64,000 bases of DNA from an uncultured Allorhizobium sp. (GTDB taxonomy: Bacteria; Pseudomonadota; Alphaproteobacteria; Rhizobiales; Rhizobiaceae), in contig OY288189.1 of NCBI GenBank assembly GCA_958439205.1, positions 4,469,631 through 4,533,630 on the forward strand, in the 5' to 3' direction. Below the pieces are notes generated by a model. That model was not told the origin of the DNA. It saw only the letters and a list, made by a program, of their open reading frames with translations, and did no database searches. Each line of letters begins with the position of its first letter. The first letter of the stretch is position 1. Position numbers and translations under genes: made by a program. Below are positions 1 to 7,860 of the stretch, one piece after another.

Positions 1-400
1 GCGTCACCGCGACACCCGCCATCACCGCCTCGCCCTGCCCCGCTTCAAGCGCCGAGACGAGCTGCCCATAGGGGAGAGCCTGGATCTGGCAACGCGCCTG
101 CAGGCCGAGTTCCTCGCAGAGCGCTCTGGCGAGATCGATATGGAAGCCGGACAGACGGCCGCTCTGGTCGGTGAAGTTGAAGGGCGGGAAATCGGTAGTC
201 GTCAGAAAGCGAAGCCGCAACACGCTGCTAACATCGGGCCGCACCAGCCGCTCGCGAGCATCGAACAGGATCGGAAGATCCGTTGCTTGAGCCCGGGCTG
301 TGGGTGCCGACAGAAGGAGGCACAGCAAAAGACCGAAAATCGTGGCCCACAACCCCATTAAATCTAGGGATGTAACTTTTGCGCGCATCTCTATCATCAT
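1..400 (-). CDS. ABC-type amino-acid-like substrate-binding protein, partial
   Basis: The reverse strand reads without a stop from an ATG at 400 to the window edge, giving the first 133 residues of a longer protein. It opens with a hydrophobic export signal (residues about 14-35, ending in the Ala-rich stretch before AQATDLP), followed by a typical family-3 solute-binding start: RLRFLTTTDFPPFNFTD, then GFHIDLARALCEELG and a YGQLVSALEAGQGEAVMAG segment. This family binds amino acids or similar polar solutes in the periplasm and delivers them to an ABC permease; a few members are sensors. In-frame ATGs also lie at 397, 388 and 358, so the start is uncertain. The 3' end and any transporter partners lie outside the window. 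It diverges from the glycosyltransferase gene with almost no gap. Confidence 0.75.
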   Translation of the reverse strand, partial: MMIEMRAKVTSLDLMGLWATIFGLLLCLLLSAPTARAQATDLPILFDARERLVRPDVSSVLRLRFLTTTDFPPFNFTDQSGRLSGFHIDLARALCEELGLQARCQIQALPYGQLVSALEAGQGEAVMAGVAVT

Positions 401-414
401 CAACCGGGGTATGA

Positions 415-2448
415 GTGGGGCGTTATTCCGAGCGAATGACGTGTAGCAGCTTGGTGTGGACGAGGGAATATGGCCCGCGGATCGTCGCCGCGCGCCATGG
501 GTCGACGCGAGAGCATGACCAACGGAGCGTGGACCGCGCGACCGGCCCCTCAAGGTTTGACCATCTGAAGACGGAAGCCGGTCTTCTGCATATCCTCGGG
601 ATTTCCAAGCCGCTGATTGCGCGCATGGCGCAGCGGGCGGCGTCGAATGGGACCTCGATCGAGGTCGAACTGCTGGCGAGTGGCTCGATCGAAGAAGAGG
701 CCTATTTCGCCGGCCTAGCGCGCATGTATGGCCTGCCCTTTCTCGCCGAGATCGATCCCTCCCTCCTTTCCGATCACGCCTATGGCGACACGCAGCTTGT
801 CGAGCCGCGCATGCTGCGCCTGCATCACACGGACAAGCCGCCGGTGGTCGCGGTGGCACCGCAGATCCTGCATATGGAAGGCCTTGCCAGACGCTTCGGG
901 CGCCATGCAAACGGCGCCGGCAGTCTCGTCGTGACGACGCCATCCGCCATTCGAAAAGCCACCTGGAAGGCGGGGGAGGCCCGTCGAGTTAGCCATGCCG
1001 TGCGCGGATTGTTCGACAGCGTGCAGTCGCTCTCGGCGCGGCTGGTGGTCACCGGTGACCAAGGTTTTGTCGCAGGCGCGATCCTCTGCTTCATCAGCCT
1101 GCTTCTGGTCTTCGCGCCCCTGCTTGCTGTCGTCGCTGCCCATATGCTGCTATCGTTCTTCCACACGGCAGCCCTCTTCCTGCGGATCATGGCGGTCTCG
1201 CATGGTAAACGCCACCCGAAGGTTGTAGTCTCACTCGAAACCGCCAGTGACGCTCTGCCGGTCTACACCGTGATGGTCGCGCTTTACCGTGAAGCTGCTG
1301 TCGTTCCGCAATTGATCGCAGCGCTCGACGCGCTCGATTGGCCCCGCAGCCTGCTCGACGTGAAGCTGGTCTGCGAGGCGGATGACCGCGAAACGCTCGA
1401 GGCAATCCGGCAGGCGCGTCCCGGGCCGCATATCGAGGTGGTGGAAGTGCCTGATATGGCGCCTCGCACCAAGCCGAAGGCGCTCACCTATGCGCTTGCC
1501 GGTGCGCGTGGCGAGTTTCTCACCATCTACGACGCGGAGGACCGGCCGCATCCGCAACAGTTGCGCGAGGCCTTCCATGCCTTCCGGCTTGGCCCTTCAG
1601 AGCTTGCCTGCCTGCAGGCGCCGCTGGTGATCGGCAATGCCGGAGAAAGCTGGATCAGCGCAATCTTTGCGCTCGAATATTCCGCGCTTTTCCGTCGGCT
1701 GCTGCCGGCGCTTGGCTTCTACCGACTGCCGCTGCCACTCGGCGGAACGTCGAACCATTTTCGAACGGCCCTGCTCCGGGAAAGCGGCGGCTGGGACCCC
1801 TTCAATGTGACGGAGGATGCCGATCTCGGCATGCGTCTCTGTCGTATGGGTTACCGCTCATCGACGCTGACGCTCCCCACCTATGAGGATGCGCCCACGG
1901 ATTTTCGCGTCTGGCTCGCCCAGCGCACCCGGTGGTACAAAGGGTGGCTGCAAACTTGGCTGGTGCTGATGCGCCAGCCTCTGCGCACCGCTCGCGACAT
2001 GGGGCCCCTCTCTTTCCTCGTCTTCCAGCTTCTCGTCGGCGGCATGCTGGTCGCCGCCTTGAGCCATCCGGGCCTGATCGTCTTCGTCACGCTGTCCGTC
2101 CTGTCGCTGATGCAGATCCCCGCGCCGCAGCCGAATGTCTTCACGACGATGATGCTCGCGATGGATGTCTTCAACATCCTCGGCAGCTATGCCGTCTTCT
2201 TCGCGCTGGGCGCGACACCGATGACCGACCGGGAGAAGAAGGGCATAGGCTGGAAATGGGCGATGATCCCGATCTACTGGATGGCCGTGTCGCTCGCCGC
2301 CTGGAAGGCGGTCATCGAGCTGAGGCTCAAACCCTTCCACTGGAACAAGACGCCACACAGACCGAGCCGTAGCGGATCTCTACCGCCCGGCCTCGTTCAA
2401 CCGAACCAGTCCGCCGAGGCGCTGACATCGGCATTCGACAAGGTGTGA
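415..2448 (+). CDS. Family-2 glycosyltransferase with extra N-terminal domain
   Basis: A membrane processive-type glycosyltransferase of about 677 residues. The catalytic GT2 domain occupies roughly residues 280-530: YDAEDRP is the nucleotide-sugar/metal acidic motif, TEDADLGMRL the catalytic TED motif, and QRTRWYKGW the Q-x-x-RW motif, all intact. Hydrophobic segments precede it (about 220-260) and follow it (about 540-620), as in cellulose-synthase-like enzymes. Before the first membrane span is a soluble domain of about 150 residues whose helical pattern (GLLHILGISKPLIARMAQRA, then ELLASGSIEEEAYFAGLARM) resembles the N-terminal domain of type II secretion ATPases. The sugar and product are unknown. 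The GTG at 415 was used; ATG at 436 is an alternative. The 3' end overlaps the convergent gene by 52 bases. Functional class is firm, substrate is not. Confidence 0.85.
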   Translation: MGRYSERMTCSSLVWTREYGPRIVAARHGSTREHDQRSVDRATGPSRFDHLKTEAGLLHILGISKPLIARMAQRAASNGTSIEVELLASGSIEEEAYFAGLARMYGLPFLAEIDPSLLSDHAYGDTQLVEPRMLRLHHTDKPPVVAVAPQILHMEGLARRFGRHANGAGSLVVTTPSAIRKATWKAGEARRVSHAVRGLFDSVQSLSARLVVTGDQGFVAGAILCFISLLLVFAPLLAVVAAHMLLSFFHTAALFLRIMAVSHGKRHPKVVVSLETASDALPVYTVMVALYREAAVVPQLIAALDALDWPRSLLDVKLVCEADDRETLEAIRQARPGPHIEVVEVPDMAPRTKPKALTYALAGARGEFLTIYDAEDRPHPQQLREAFHAFRLGPSELACLQAPLVIGNAGESWISAIFALEYSALFRRLLPALGFYRLPLPLGGTSNHFRTALLRESGGWDPFNVTEDADLGMRLCRMGYRSSTLTLPTYEDAPTDFRVWLAQRTRWYKGWLQTWLVLMRQPLRTARDMGPLSFLVFQLLVGGMLVAALSHPGLIVFVTLSVLSLMQIPAPQPNVFTTMMLAMDVFNILGSYAVFFALGATPMTDREKKGIGWKWAMIPIYWMAVSLAAWKAVIELRLKPFHWNKTPHRPSRSGSLPPGLVQPNQSAEALTSAFDKV

Positions 2449-3947
2449 TCGCCCGCTACGGTTAGCAGTTCGACCTCAGCACACCGCGCCTGGAGTTGTG
2501 CCGCAAGATCAGAGGCCTCGCCGGCAGCCGGATCGTCGGCGCCCGTCAGGATACGGATGCGGGTGCGGGTGCGGGCGAGATCGACATCCGGCGGATCGGC
2601 CAGCACCGGCACCGGACGCAGCAGCAGTGCATCCCGTATCAGCCCCGGATGCAGCATGATGGCTGCGACGAGGAAATTCGCGCCATTGGAATAGCCGGCG
2701 AAACGCAGGCGCGTTGTGTCGAGGCCGTAAGCCTGCGTCGCCTCTTCAACGAAGGCGGCGAAGGCTTCCGCTTCCGCGCGGATATCCTTCTGATCGAAAT
2801 CCCCGGGGCCGAAGCGGCGGAAGAAGCGGGCGACGCCCTCCTCCGTCGAGCGGCCTCTGAGACCAATCAGAGTGGTGGAAGGCGCCACCTTGCGCCCGAA
2901 AGGCAGCAGGCTCGCCTCGTTGCCGCCCGTTCCATGCAGGAGCACAAGCGTAGAGCCATCCGGTACCTCCGGCTCATGGATCCGGTGCACGAAGGGCAGA
3001 TCGCGATAGATGATGCGAGGCTCACCCGGAAGCCCGAACTGCGGCAGCATGGGCACGATGTCTTCAGGGCGCAGATGAAAGTGTTCGGGGATGAAGAGCC
3101 GGCTGCCGAGCGTGTCCGATGGCTCGTCGATCGCAAAGCCCGGACTATCAGAGGCAAGTTCGATCAGCCCGCCGGCCGGCTCGCGGACATAGAGCGAATA
3201 GAAGTATTTGCGGTCGTGCATGTTGATCGTGTCGTCACCGCGCGACCTCAGAGCCACTGCCTGTGTTTCGACGGCGGCACGATCGGTCATGCGCAGGGCG
3301 ATATGGTCGATGGCACCGGTTCCCGGAGCTGCAGGCCAGAAGCCCGTCGCATCGCGGACGTCGATCGCCTGCCCACTCATCGAGGTCAGCCGCGTGATCG
3401 TGCCCTCGGTTGCCGCGACTTCAAAGCCGGCATGGCGGCAGAGGAAGTCGACACTGTCGGACGGTTTTTCCGACAGCAAGGTCGCTGCGCGGAGCCGGGT
3501 GATTGCGTCGCTCGGCTCGATGCCGCGTACCGCCCAGGTCTCCCCTGGCTCGACCTCTGTCGTCCCGACGAGCTTGACGATGATGCCATCCGGGTCGGCC
3601 AGCCTCAGCACCGGTTCGCCGAATTCGGTTGCGGGACCCGTGGCTGCCACACCGAACTGTAGCGCGCGGGTCAGCCAGAAGCCGATCGCTTCGGGACGAA
3701 TGGCAAAGGCGATTTCACTTGCCGCACCATGACCGACGCGCCCGGGGGAACCATCTTCCCAGGCCAGGAATGTCACCAGCGAGCCGGGGCTTGCCACCGC
3801 ATCGCCGTAAAACAGGTGAAGCTGAGCCGCGTCCTCGAAACCGCCTGTGCGCTTGACGAGCCTCAAGCCCAGAAAGCCGCAATAGAAATCGACATTGGCC
3901 TGGATTTTCCGGGTGATCGCCGTGATGTGGTGCAGGCCGCTGGTCAT
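2397..3947 (-). CDS. Ring-cleaving dioxygenase (VOC) fused to alpha/beta hydrolase
   Basis: A 516-residue fusion. Residues 1 to about 310 are a glyoxalase/VOC extradiol dioxygenase of the MhqO type: it opens GLHHITAITRKIQANVDFYCGFLGLRLVK, with further metal-ligand blocks around IDHIALRM and GGLIELASDSPGF. Residues about 320-516 are a carboxylesterase/phospholipase-like hydrolase of the MhqD type, with LVLLHGTGGNE as oxyanion loop, GYSNG as the nucleophile elbow, a DDP segment as acid and a final GDHTLS histidine. In Firmicutes mhqO and mhqD belong to the quinone-responsive MhqR regulon as separate genes; here both activities sit on one chain. The divergent FMN reductase next door supports quinone or aromatic detoxification. 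Domain calls are firm; the substrate is inferred. It overlaps the glycosyltransferase 3' end. Confidence 0.85.
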   Translation of the reverse strand: MTSGLHHITAITRKIQANVDFYCGFLGLRLVKRTGGFEDAAQLHLFYGDAVASPGSLVTFLAWEDGSPGRVGHGAASEIAFAIRPEAIGFWLTRALQFGVAATGPATEFGEPVLRLADPDGIIVKLVGTTEVEPGETWAVRGIEPSDAITRLRAATLLSEKPSDSVDFLCRHAGFEVAATEGTITRLTSMSGQAIDVRDATGFWPAAPGTGAIDHIALRMTDRAAVETQAVALRSRGDDTINMHDRKYFYSLYVREPAGGLIELASDSPGFAIDEPSDTLGSRLFIPEHFHLRPEDIVPMLPQFGLPGEPRIIYRDLPFVHRIHEPEVPDGSTLVLLHGTGGNEASLLPFGRKVAPSTTLIGLRGRSTEEGVARFFRRFGPGDFDQKDIRAEAEAFAAFVEEATQAYGLDTTRLRFAGYSNGANFLVAAIMLHPGLIRDALLLRPVPVLADPPDVDLARTRTRIRILTGADDPAAGEASDLAAQLQARCAEVELLTVAGDHTLSNADVSASADWFG

Positions 3948-3948
3948 G

Positions 3949-3992
3949 CTCGTCTCCCTGTTCTACCCTCCCTTATAACAAATCGAGACGAG
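3949..3992. promoter_or_regulatory. Divergent promoter with 8-bp inverted repeat
   Basis: The 54-base gap between two divergent genes holds CTCGTCTC at 3949-3956 and its exact complement GAGACGAG at 3985-3992, 28 bases apart, with an AT-rich stretch (TTATAAC, -10-like for the plus strand) between. Each arm also lies in the ribosome-binding region of its gene, so the symmetry may partly reflect two similar binding sites. Candidate shared operator; not tested. Confidence 0.35.
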
Positions 3993-4001
3993 GAAAAGAC
4001 C

Positions 4002-4553
4002 ATGGTGACATTGCTCGGCATTTCAGGAAGCTTGCGCAAGGGCTCGCTCAACTCGGCACTCTTGAAGGCCGCAGCCGGCTTGCCGGCCGAGGGCTACACT
4101 CTTCAGACGGCCGGCATTCATGGCATTCCGCTTTATGACGGAGACCTGGAAGAGGCCGAAGGCATCCCGGCGGCCGTCACCGCCCTCAAGGAAAAGATCA
4201 TCGCCGCCGACGGCGTGATCCTGTTCACGCCCGAATACAACAACCGCATCCCCGGCGCCTTCAAGAACGCCATCGACTGGCTGTCGCGCCCCTCTTCCGA
4301 CATGGCCAAGGTCTTCGGCAACAAGCCCTTCGCGCTGGTCGGCGCTTCTCCCGGCAATTTCGGCACACTGCTCAGCCAGAATGCCTGGCTCCCGGTCCTG
4401 CACACGCTCGGCTGCCGGACATTTTCCGAGAAGCGGTTGATGGTGTCGCGGGCACATACGCTGTTTGATGGCGACGGCAATCTCACCGATGAGGCGACGG
4501 CCAAGAGACTTGGGGATCTGCTGGCGGCTTTTGCGAAGTTTGCGGGGAAGTAG
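4002..4553 (+). CDS. NADPH-dependent FMN reductase (flavodoxin-like)
   Basis: A 183-residue protein of the NADPH:FMN/quinone/chromate reductase family. The FMN phosphate-binding loop GISGSLRKGSLN lies at residues 6-17, the middle motif TPEYNNRIPGAFKNAIDW is diagnostic of the family, and GASPGNFG contributes to the flavin site. Such enzymes reduce quinones, azo dyes or metal ions with NAD(P)H, by two electrons. The reading frame is open far upstream, but ATG 4002 is chosen because it has the purine-rich GACGAGG about ten bases ahead and the protein then begins like its family. It is divergent from the dioxygenase/hydrolase fusion with a 54-base shared promoter region, which points to a joint role in quinone or aromatic stress. 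Confidence 0.9.
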   Translation: MVTLLGISGSLRKGSLNSALLKAAAGLPAEGYTLQTAGIHGIPLYDGDLEEAEGIPAAVTALKEKIIAADGVILFTPEYNNRIPGAFKNAIDWLSRPSSDMAKVFGNKPFALVGASPGNFGTLLSQNAWLPVLHTLGCRTFSEKRLMVSRAHTLFDGDGNLTDEATAKRLGDLLAAFAKFAGK

Positions 4554-4563
4554 CTGGGAAAGC

Positions 4564-4637
4564 TGGAGCGGGTGAAGGGAATCGAACCCTCGTATTCAGC
4601 TTGGGAAGCTGCTGCTCTACCATTGAGCTACACCCGC
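4564..4637 (-). tRNA. tRNA-Gly (anticodon CCC)
   Basis: The reverse complement folds as a full cloverleaf: acceptor GCGGGTG/CACCCGC, D arm GCTC...GAGC, anticodon loop TTCCCAA (anticodon CCC) and T arm GAGGGTTCGATTCCCTT, with an encoded CCA at 4564-4566. It reads the GGG glycine codon and is a single-copy-type gene here. Confidence 0.95.
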
Positions 4638-4690
4638 GACGGGTTGAGAAATCCAACAGTTCGGCTGGAGTGTCAAGCCGGATGGGACGG

Positions 4691-4713
4691 AAAGGGGCGC
4701 GAATGCAGCGCCC
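4691..4713 (-). terminator. Probable terminator of dcd
   Basis: On the minus strand GGGCGC (4713-4708), a 7-base loop and GCGCCC (4700-4695) form a hairpin followed by CTTTCC, eight bases after the dcd stop. The T-tract is weak. Confidence 0.5.
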
Positions 4714-4720
4714 TCTGTTG

Positions 4721-5818
4721 TCAGGGCAGGCGGAAGTGCTTGGAGAGCTTGAGGCCCTGCGCCTGGTAGTTGGAGCCGAGCCCAGTGCCGTAGAGGCCTT
4801 CCGGGCGCTCCTGCATGTGCTCGTAGACCAGGCGGCCGATGACCTGGCCGTGTTCGAGGATGAAGGGCACTTCGTGGCTGCGGACTTCCAGAACCGCGCG
4901 ACTGCCTGAGCCCCCGGCCGGGGCGTGGCCGAAGCCCGGATCGAAGAAGCCGGCATAATGCACGCGGAATTCGCCGACCAAGGGGTCATAGGGCGTCATT
5001 TCGGCGGCATAGAGCGGCGGCACATGCACGGCTTCGTTCGAGACGAGGATGTAGAATTCGTCCGGGTCGAGGATCAGCTCGTCGCGGCCGCGGCTGTAGA
5101 GCGGCTCCCAGAAATCCAGCACCTCATGCGCGCCCTTAAGGTCGACATCGATGACCGAGGTGTGGTGCTTGCCGCGATAGCCAATCAGGCCTTGCGGCCC
5201 CGATCCCTTCAGATCGATCGACAGCGCAATGCCGCCGCCCGAGACGTTCGGCATGTCGCTTGCGACCAGTGTCTCGGCCTTATGCAGATCGAAGAGTTCC
5301 GTCTCGCCGAGCAAGGCATGGCCGACGCGGAAGCGGATCTGCGACAGGCGCGAGCCGCGCCGCACGATGATCGGGAAGGTGCGCGGCGAAATCTCGAGAT
5401 AGAGCTGGCCCTTGTAGCCGGCCGGCACCTTGTCGAATTCCTGAGCGTAATCGACCATCACGCGGGTGAAGATGTCGAGGCGGCCGGTCGAACTCTTCGG
5501 ATTGGCCGAGGCCGAGATTTCCGCCGGCAGGTCGAGGCTTTCCATCAAGGGCACGATGTAGACGCAGCCGGTTTCGAGCACGGCCCCGTTTTCGAGATCG
5601 ATCTCGTGCAGGGTCAGCCGCTCCAGCTTTTCGGCCACGGTGTGGCCCCTGCCCGGCATGAAGCTCGCGCGCACGCGGATTGCCTTGCCGCCCAGACGCA
5701 GGTCGAGACTTGCCGGCTGGATCTGGTCCTTGTCGAGCATGACCTCGCTCTTCAGCTGGCCGCCACCGAACAAGGCGCCAATCGCGCGATCGGACAAAAT
5801 CCCGGGTTTCAAGGTCAT
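4721..5818 (-). CDS. dcd: 2'-deoxycytidine 5'-triphosphate deaminase (long form)
   Basis: A 365-residue protein of the dCTP deaminase superfamily, long alphaproteobacterial form with two trimeric-dUTPase-like halves. It converts dCTP to dUTP, feeding thymidylate synthesis. Visible signatures are GILSDRAIGALF at the start, QIQPASLDLRLGGKAIRVRASF (the family's S-x-D-x-R-L block), ISASANPKSSTGRLDIFTRV (the nucleotide-binding SSxGR block), and GKHHTSVIDVD plus a second-half VPPLYAAEM. The frame is open to 5941, but ATG 5818 matches the family start, and the extension would run into the metZ leader. It diverges from the riboswitch-controlled metZ. Confidence 0.88.
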   Translation of the reverse strand: MTLKPGILSDRAIGALFGGGQLKSEVMLDKDQIQPASLDLRLGGKAIRVRASFMPGRGHTVAEKLERLTLHEIDLENGAVLETGCVYIVPLMESLDLPAEISASANPKSSTGRLDIFTRVMVDYAQEFDKVPAGYKGQLYLEISPRTFPIIVRRGSRLSQIRFRVGHALLGETELFDLHKAETLVASDMPNVSGGGIALSIDLKGSGPQGLIGYRGKHHTSVIDVDLKGAHEVLDFWEPLYSRGRDELILDPDEFYILVSNEAVHVPPLYAAEMTPYDPLVGEFRVHYAGFFDPGFGHAPAGGSGSRAVLEVRSHEVPFILEHGQVIGRLVYEHMQERPEGLYGTGLGSNYQAQGLKLSKHFRLP

Positions 5819-5898
5819 GATCTCAATCCTGTTTGGGCCCGACAAAACCAAAGCCCACCAATTGACGCAAGGCCCGCGAAGGCGTAAGGCAGCCTTAT

Positions 5899-5950
5899 CC
5901 CGTGGTGATTTGGCCGGTCGGCTTGCAGCCACGTTAAACAAGTGGCTAAA
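5899..5950 (+). promoter_or_regulatory. SAM-II riboswitch (metZ leader)
   Basis: The metZ leader contains the conserved SAM-II core: CGTGGTGATTTG at 5901-5912, then a GC loop with GGCTTGCAGCCACGTTAAA and the final GTGGCTAAA. P1 is CGTGG (5901-5905) with CCACG (5929-5933), and the pseudoknot is AGCCAC (5927-5932) with GTGGCT (5942-5947). This class binds S-adenosylmethionine and turns down methionine synthesis in alphaproteobacteria. Confidence 0.93.
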
Positions 5951-5952
5951 TA

Positions 5953-5996
5953 GACCGGGTTTACGAAACCGGTCCGTTCACGCGACCGGTTTTTTT
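5953..5996 (+). terminator. Riboswitch expression platform: terminator and competing antiterminator
   Basis: Directly after the SAM-II aptamer, AACCGGTC (5967-5974) pairs perfectly with GACCGGTT (5984-5991) over a 9-base loop and runs into a T tract ending at 5996, a textbook intrinsic terminator 20 bases before metZ. The left arm can instead pair with GACCGG at 5953-5958 (to CCGGTC 5969-5974), so the two hairpins exclude each other. This suggests SAM-dependent transcription termination. Confidence 0.8.
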
Positions 5997-6015
5997 GTGT
6001 TCGAAAGGCACGTGC

Positions 6016-7194
6016 ATGAGCAAGAACTGGCGCCCGGCCACCACCCTCGTCCATGGCGGCACGCTGCGCTCTCCTTATGGCGAGACGTCTGAAGCGATCT
6101 TCCTCACCCAGGGCTTCGTCTATGAGAGCTCGGAAGCGGCAGAAGCCCGCTTCAAGGGCGAGAACGACGGCTATATCTACGCCCGCTATGGCAGCCCGAC
6201 CAATGACATGTTCGAAAAGCGCATGTGCATGATGGAAGGCGCCGAGGATGCGCGTGCTATGGCGTCGGGTATGGCGGCCGTTGCTGCTGCCGTGCTCTGC
6301 CAGGTCAAGGCCGGCGACCATATCGTCGCTGCCCGCGCGCTGTTCGGCTCCTGCCGCTATGTCGTCGAGACGCTGGCGCCGCGCTATGGCGTGGAATGCA
6401 CGCTGGTCGATGGTCGTGACCTTGCCAACTGGGAAGCGGCCATCCGGCCGAACACCAAGGTGATGTTCCTCGAAAGCCCGACCAATCCGACGCTTGAAGT
6501 GATCGACGTCGCAGGCGTTGCCAAGCTCGCCGACCAGATCGGCGCGAAGCTGATCGTCGACAACGTCTTTGCGACGCCCCTCTTCCAGAAGCCGCTCGAA
6601 CTCGGCGCACATGTCGTCGTCTATTCCGCGACCAAGCATATCGATGGACAGGGCCGCTGCCTTGGCGGTGTCGTCTTGTCTTCGAAGGAATGGATCAACG
6701 AGAACCTGCATGACTATTTCCGTCACACGGGTCCCGCCATGTCGCCGTTCAATGCCTGGACGCTTTTGAAGGGCATGGAGACGCTGCCGCTGCGCGTGAA
6801 GCAGCAGACGGAGAATGCAACCGCGATCGCCGATTTCCTGGCCGAGCAGTCTACCGTGGCGAAGGTGATCTATCCGGGCCGCAAGGACCACCCGCAGGCC
6901 GATATCATCGCCAAGCAGATGACTGGCGGCTCGACGCTGGTGTGCTTCGAGATGAAGGGCGGCAAGGAAGCGGCCTTCAAGCTGCAGAATGCGCTGGAGA
7001 TCATCAAGATCTCGAACAATCTCGGCGATGCGAAGAGCCTGATCACCCATCCGGCGACGACGACGCACAAGAACCTTTCCGACGAGGCCCGGGCCGAGCT
7101 CGGAATCTCGGGCGGCACCGTTCGGTTGTCCTGCGGCATCGAAGACACGCAGGACCTGCTGGAAGACTTTGCCAAGGCCATCAAAGGCCTCTGA
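6016..7194 (+). CDS. metZ: O-succinylhomoserine sulfhydrylase
   Basis: A 392-residue PLP enzyme of the Cys/Met metabolism family. It makes homocysteine from O-succinylhomoserine and sulfide in methionine synthesis. The PLP lysine lies in VYSATKHIDGQGRCLGGVV, the substrate blocks include RYGSPTNDMFE, ESPTNPTLEVID and VDNVFATP, and RHTGPAMSPFNAWTLLKGMETL is typical of MetZ rather than cystathionine synthases. ATG 6016 follows an AAAGG box and gives the family start MSKNWRPATTLVHGG. The upstream SAM-II riboswitch with terminator makes expression drop when SAM is plentiful, which agrees with the function. The acyl group (succinyl or acetyl) cannot be proven from sequence. Confidence 0.93.
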   Translation: MSKNWRPATTLVHGGTLRSPYGETSEAIFLTQGFVYESSEAAEARFKGENDGYIYARYGSPTNDMFEKRMCMMEGAEDARAMASGMAAVAAAVLCQVKAGDHIVAARALFGSCRYVVETLAPRYGVECTLVDGRDLANWEAAIRPNTKVMFLESPTNPTLEVIDVAGVAKLADQIGAKLIVDNVFATPLFQKPLELGAHVVVYSATKHIDGQGRCLGGVVLSSKEWINENLHDYFRHTGPAMSPFNAWTLLKGMETLPLRVKQQTENATAIADFLAEQSTVAKVIYPGRKDHPQADIIAKQMTGGSTLVCFEMKGGKEAAFKLQNALEIIKISNNLGDAKSLITHPATTTHKNLSDEARAELGISGGTVRLSCGIEDTQDLLEDFAKAIKGL

Positions 7195-7222
7195 GCACCG
7201 TTCAAAGCGCTTCATATTGCAA

Positions 7223-7260
7223 CAATTTCAGCCGCGATAATCCTCGCGGCTGAGCAATTG
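7223..7260 (+). terminator. metZ terminator-like hairpin
   Basis: TCAGCCGCGA (7228-7237) and TCGCGGCTGA (7244-7253) pair perfectly over six bases, and the flanking CAATT/AATTG extend the stem. There is no clear T tract afterwards. Confidence 0.6.
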
Positions 7261-7387
7261 CCCTTGACGGGTCCGGTTGCGTCGTTATCCCTTGAAAGCA
7301 TCGTGACGTTCGGTGGCTGATCTTGTTACCGCCACAAAGAGCGCCATTTCTGTCATGATCGCAGGCAAGTTTTCGCAGGGTCCACGC

Positions 7388-7780
7388 ATGTATCGCGCAC
7401 TGACACGGGACATAGAGGTTCTGGTCGAACCTTACTATCTCGAGGAACAGTCGGACCCGGATGACAGTCGCTATGTCTGGGGCTACCGGATCGTGATCTC
7501 CAATCACTCGGCTAAAACCGTCCGCCTTACCCATCGCTACTGGCACATTACCGATCAGAACGGCCAGGTGGACGAGGTCAGCGGCCCCGGCGTGGTCGGA
7601 GAGCAGCCGCGCCTTGATCCCGGCGGCACCTATGAATACTCCTCCGGCTGCCCGCTCGATACGCCATCCGGCATGATGTATGGCACCTATCGGATGGAAA
7701 CCGACGACGGAGAGAGCTTCGACGTCGAGATCCCGGCCTTCTCGCTCGACAGCCCAGGCATGGTGCGCACCCTCAATTGA
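7388..7780 (+). CDS. apaG: ApaG (CorD) protein
   Basis: A 130-residue protein matching the ApaG family: MYRALTRDIEVLVEPYYLEEQS at the start, VWGYRIVISNHSAKTVRLTHRYWHITD in the middle and the Gly/Pro-rich GPGVVGEQPRLDPGGTYEYSSG loop. ApaG has a fibronectin-III-like beta fold and is linked in enterobacteria to cobalt/magnesium phenotypes; its molecular role is unsettled. The frame is open to a GTG at 7313, but ATG 7388 gives the usual family length. It lies alone between metZ and the MYG1-type gene on the same strand. Confidence 0.92.
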   Translation: MYRALTRDIEVLVEPYYLEEQSDPDDSRYVWGYRIVISNHSAKTVRLTHRYWHITDQNGQVDEVSGPGVVGEQPRLDPGGTYEYSSGCPLDTPSGMMYGTYRMETDDGESFDVEIPAFSLDSPGMVRTLN

Positions 7781-7860
7781 CGATTGGCAGTTGAGTTGAC
7801 CGGCGGCTGCCGCTATCTGGAAGGCTCGATCAGCATCGTCAGCCAAAGGTCTCGCCCGGT

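Noticed and set aside
2496..3662. 388-codon plus-strand frame over the dioxygenase fusion gene
   Set aside because: The reverse strand carries clear family motifs throughout, so this frame is a shadow.
4483..4989. Minus-strand frame containing CSSMVEQQLPKLNTRVRFPSPAP
   Set aside because: This is translated tRNA-Gly sequence and overlaps dcd and the FMN reductase gene.
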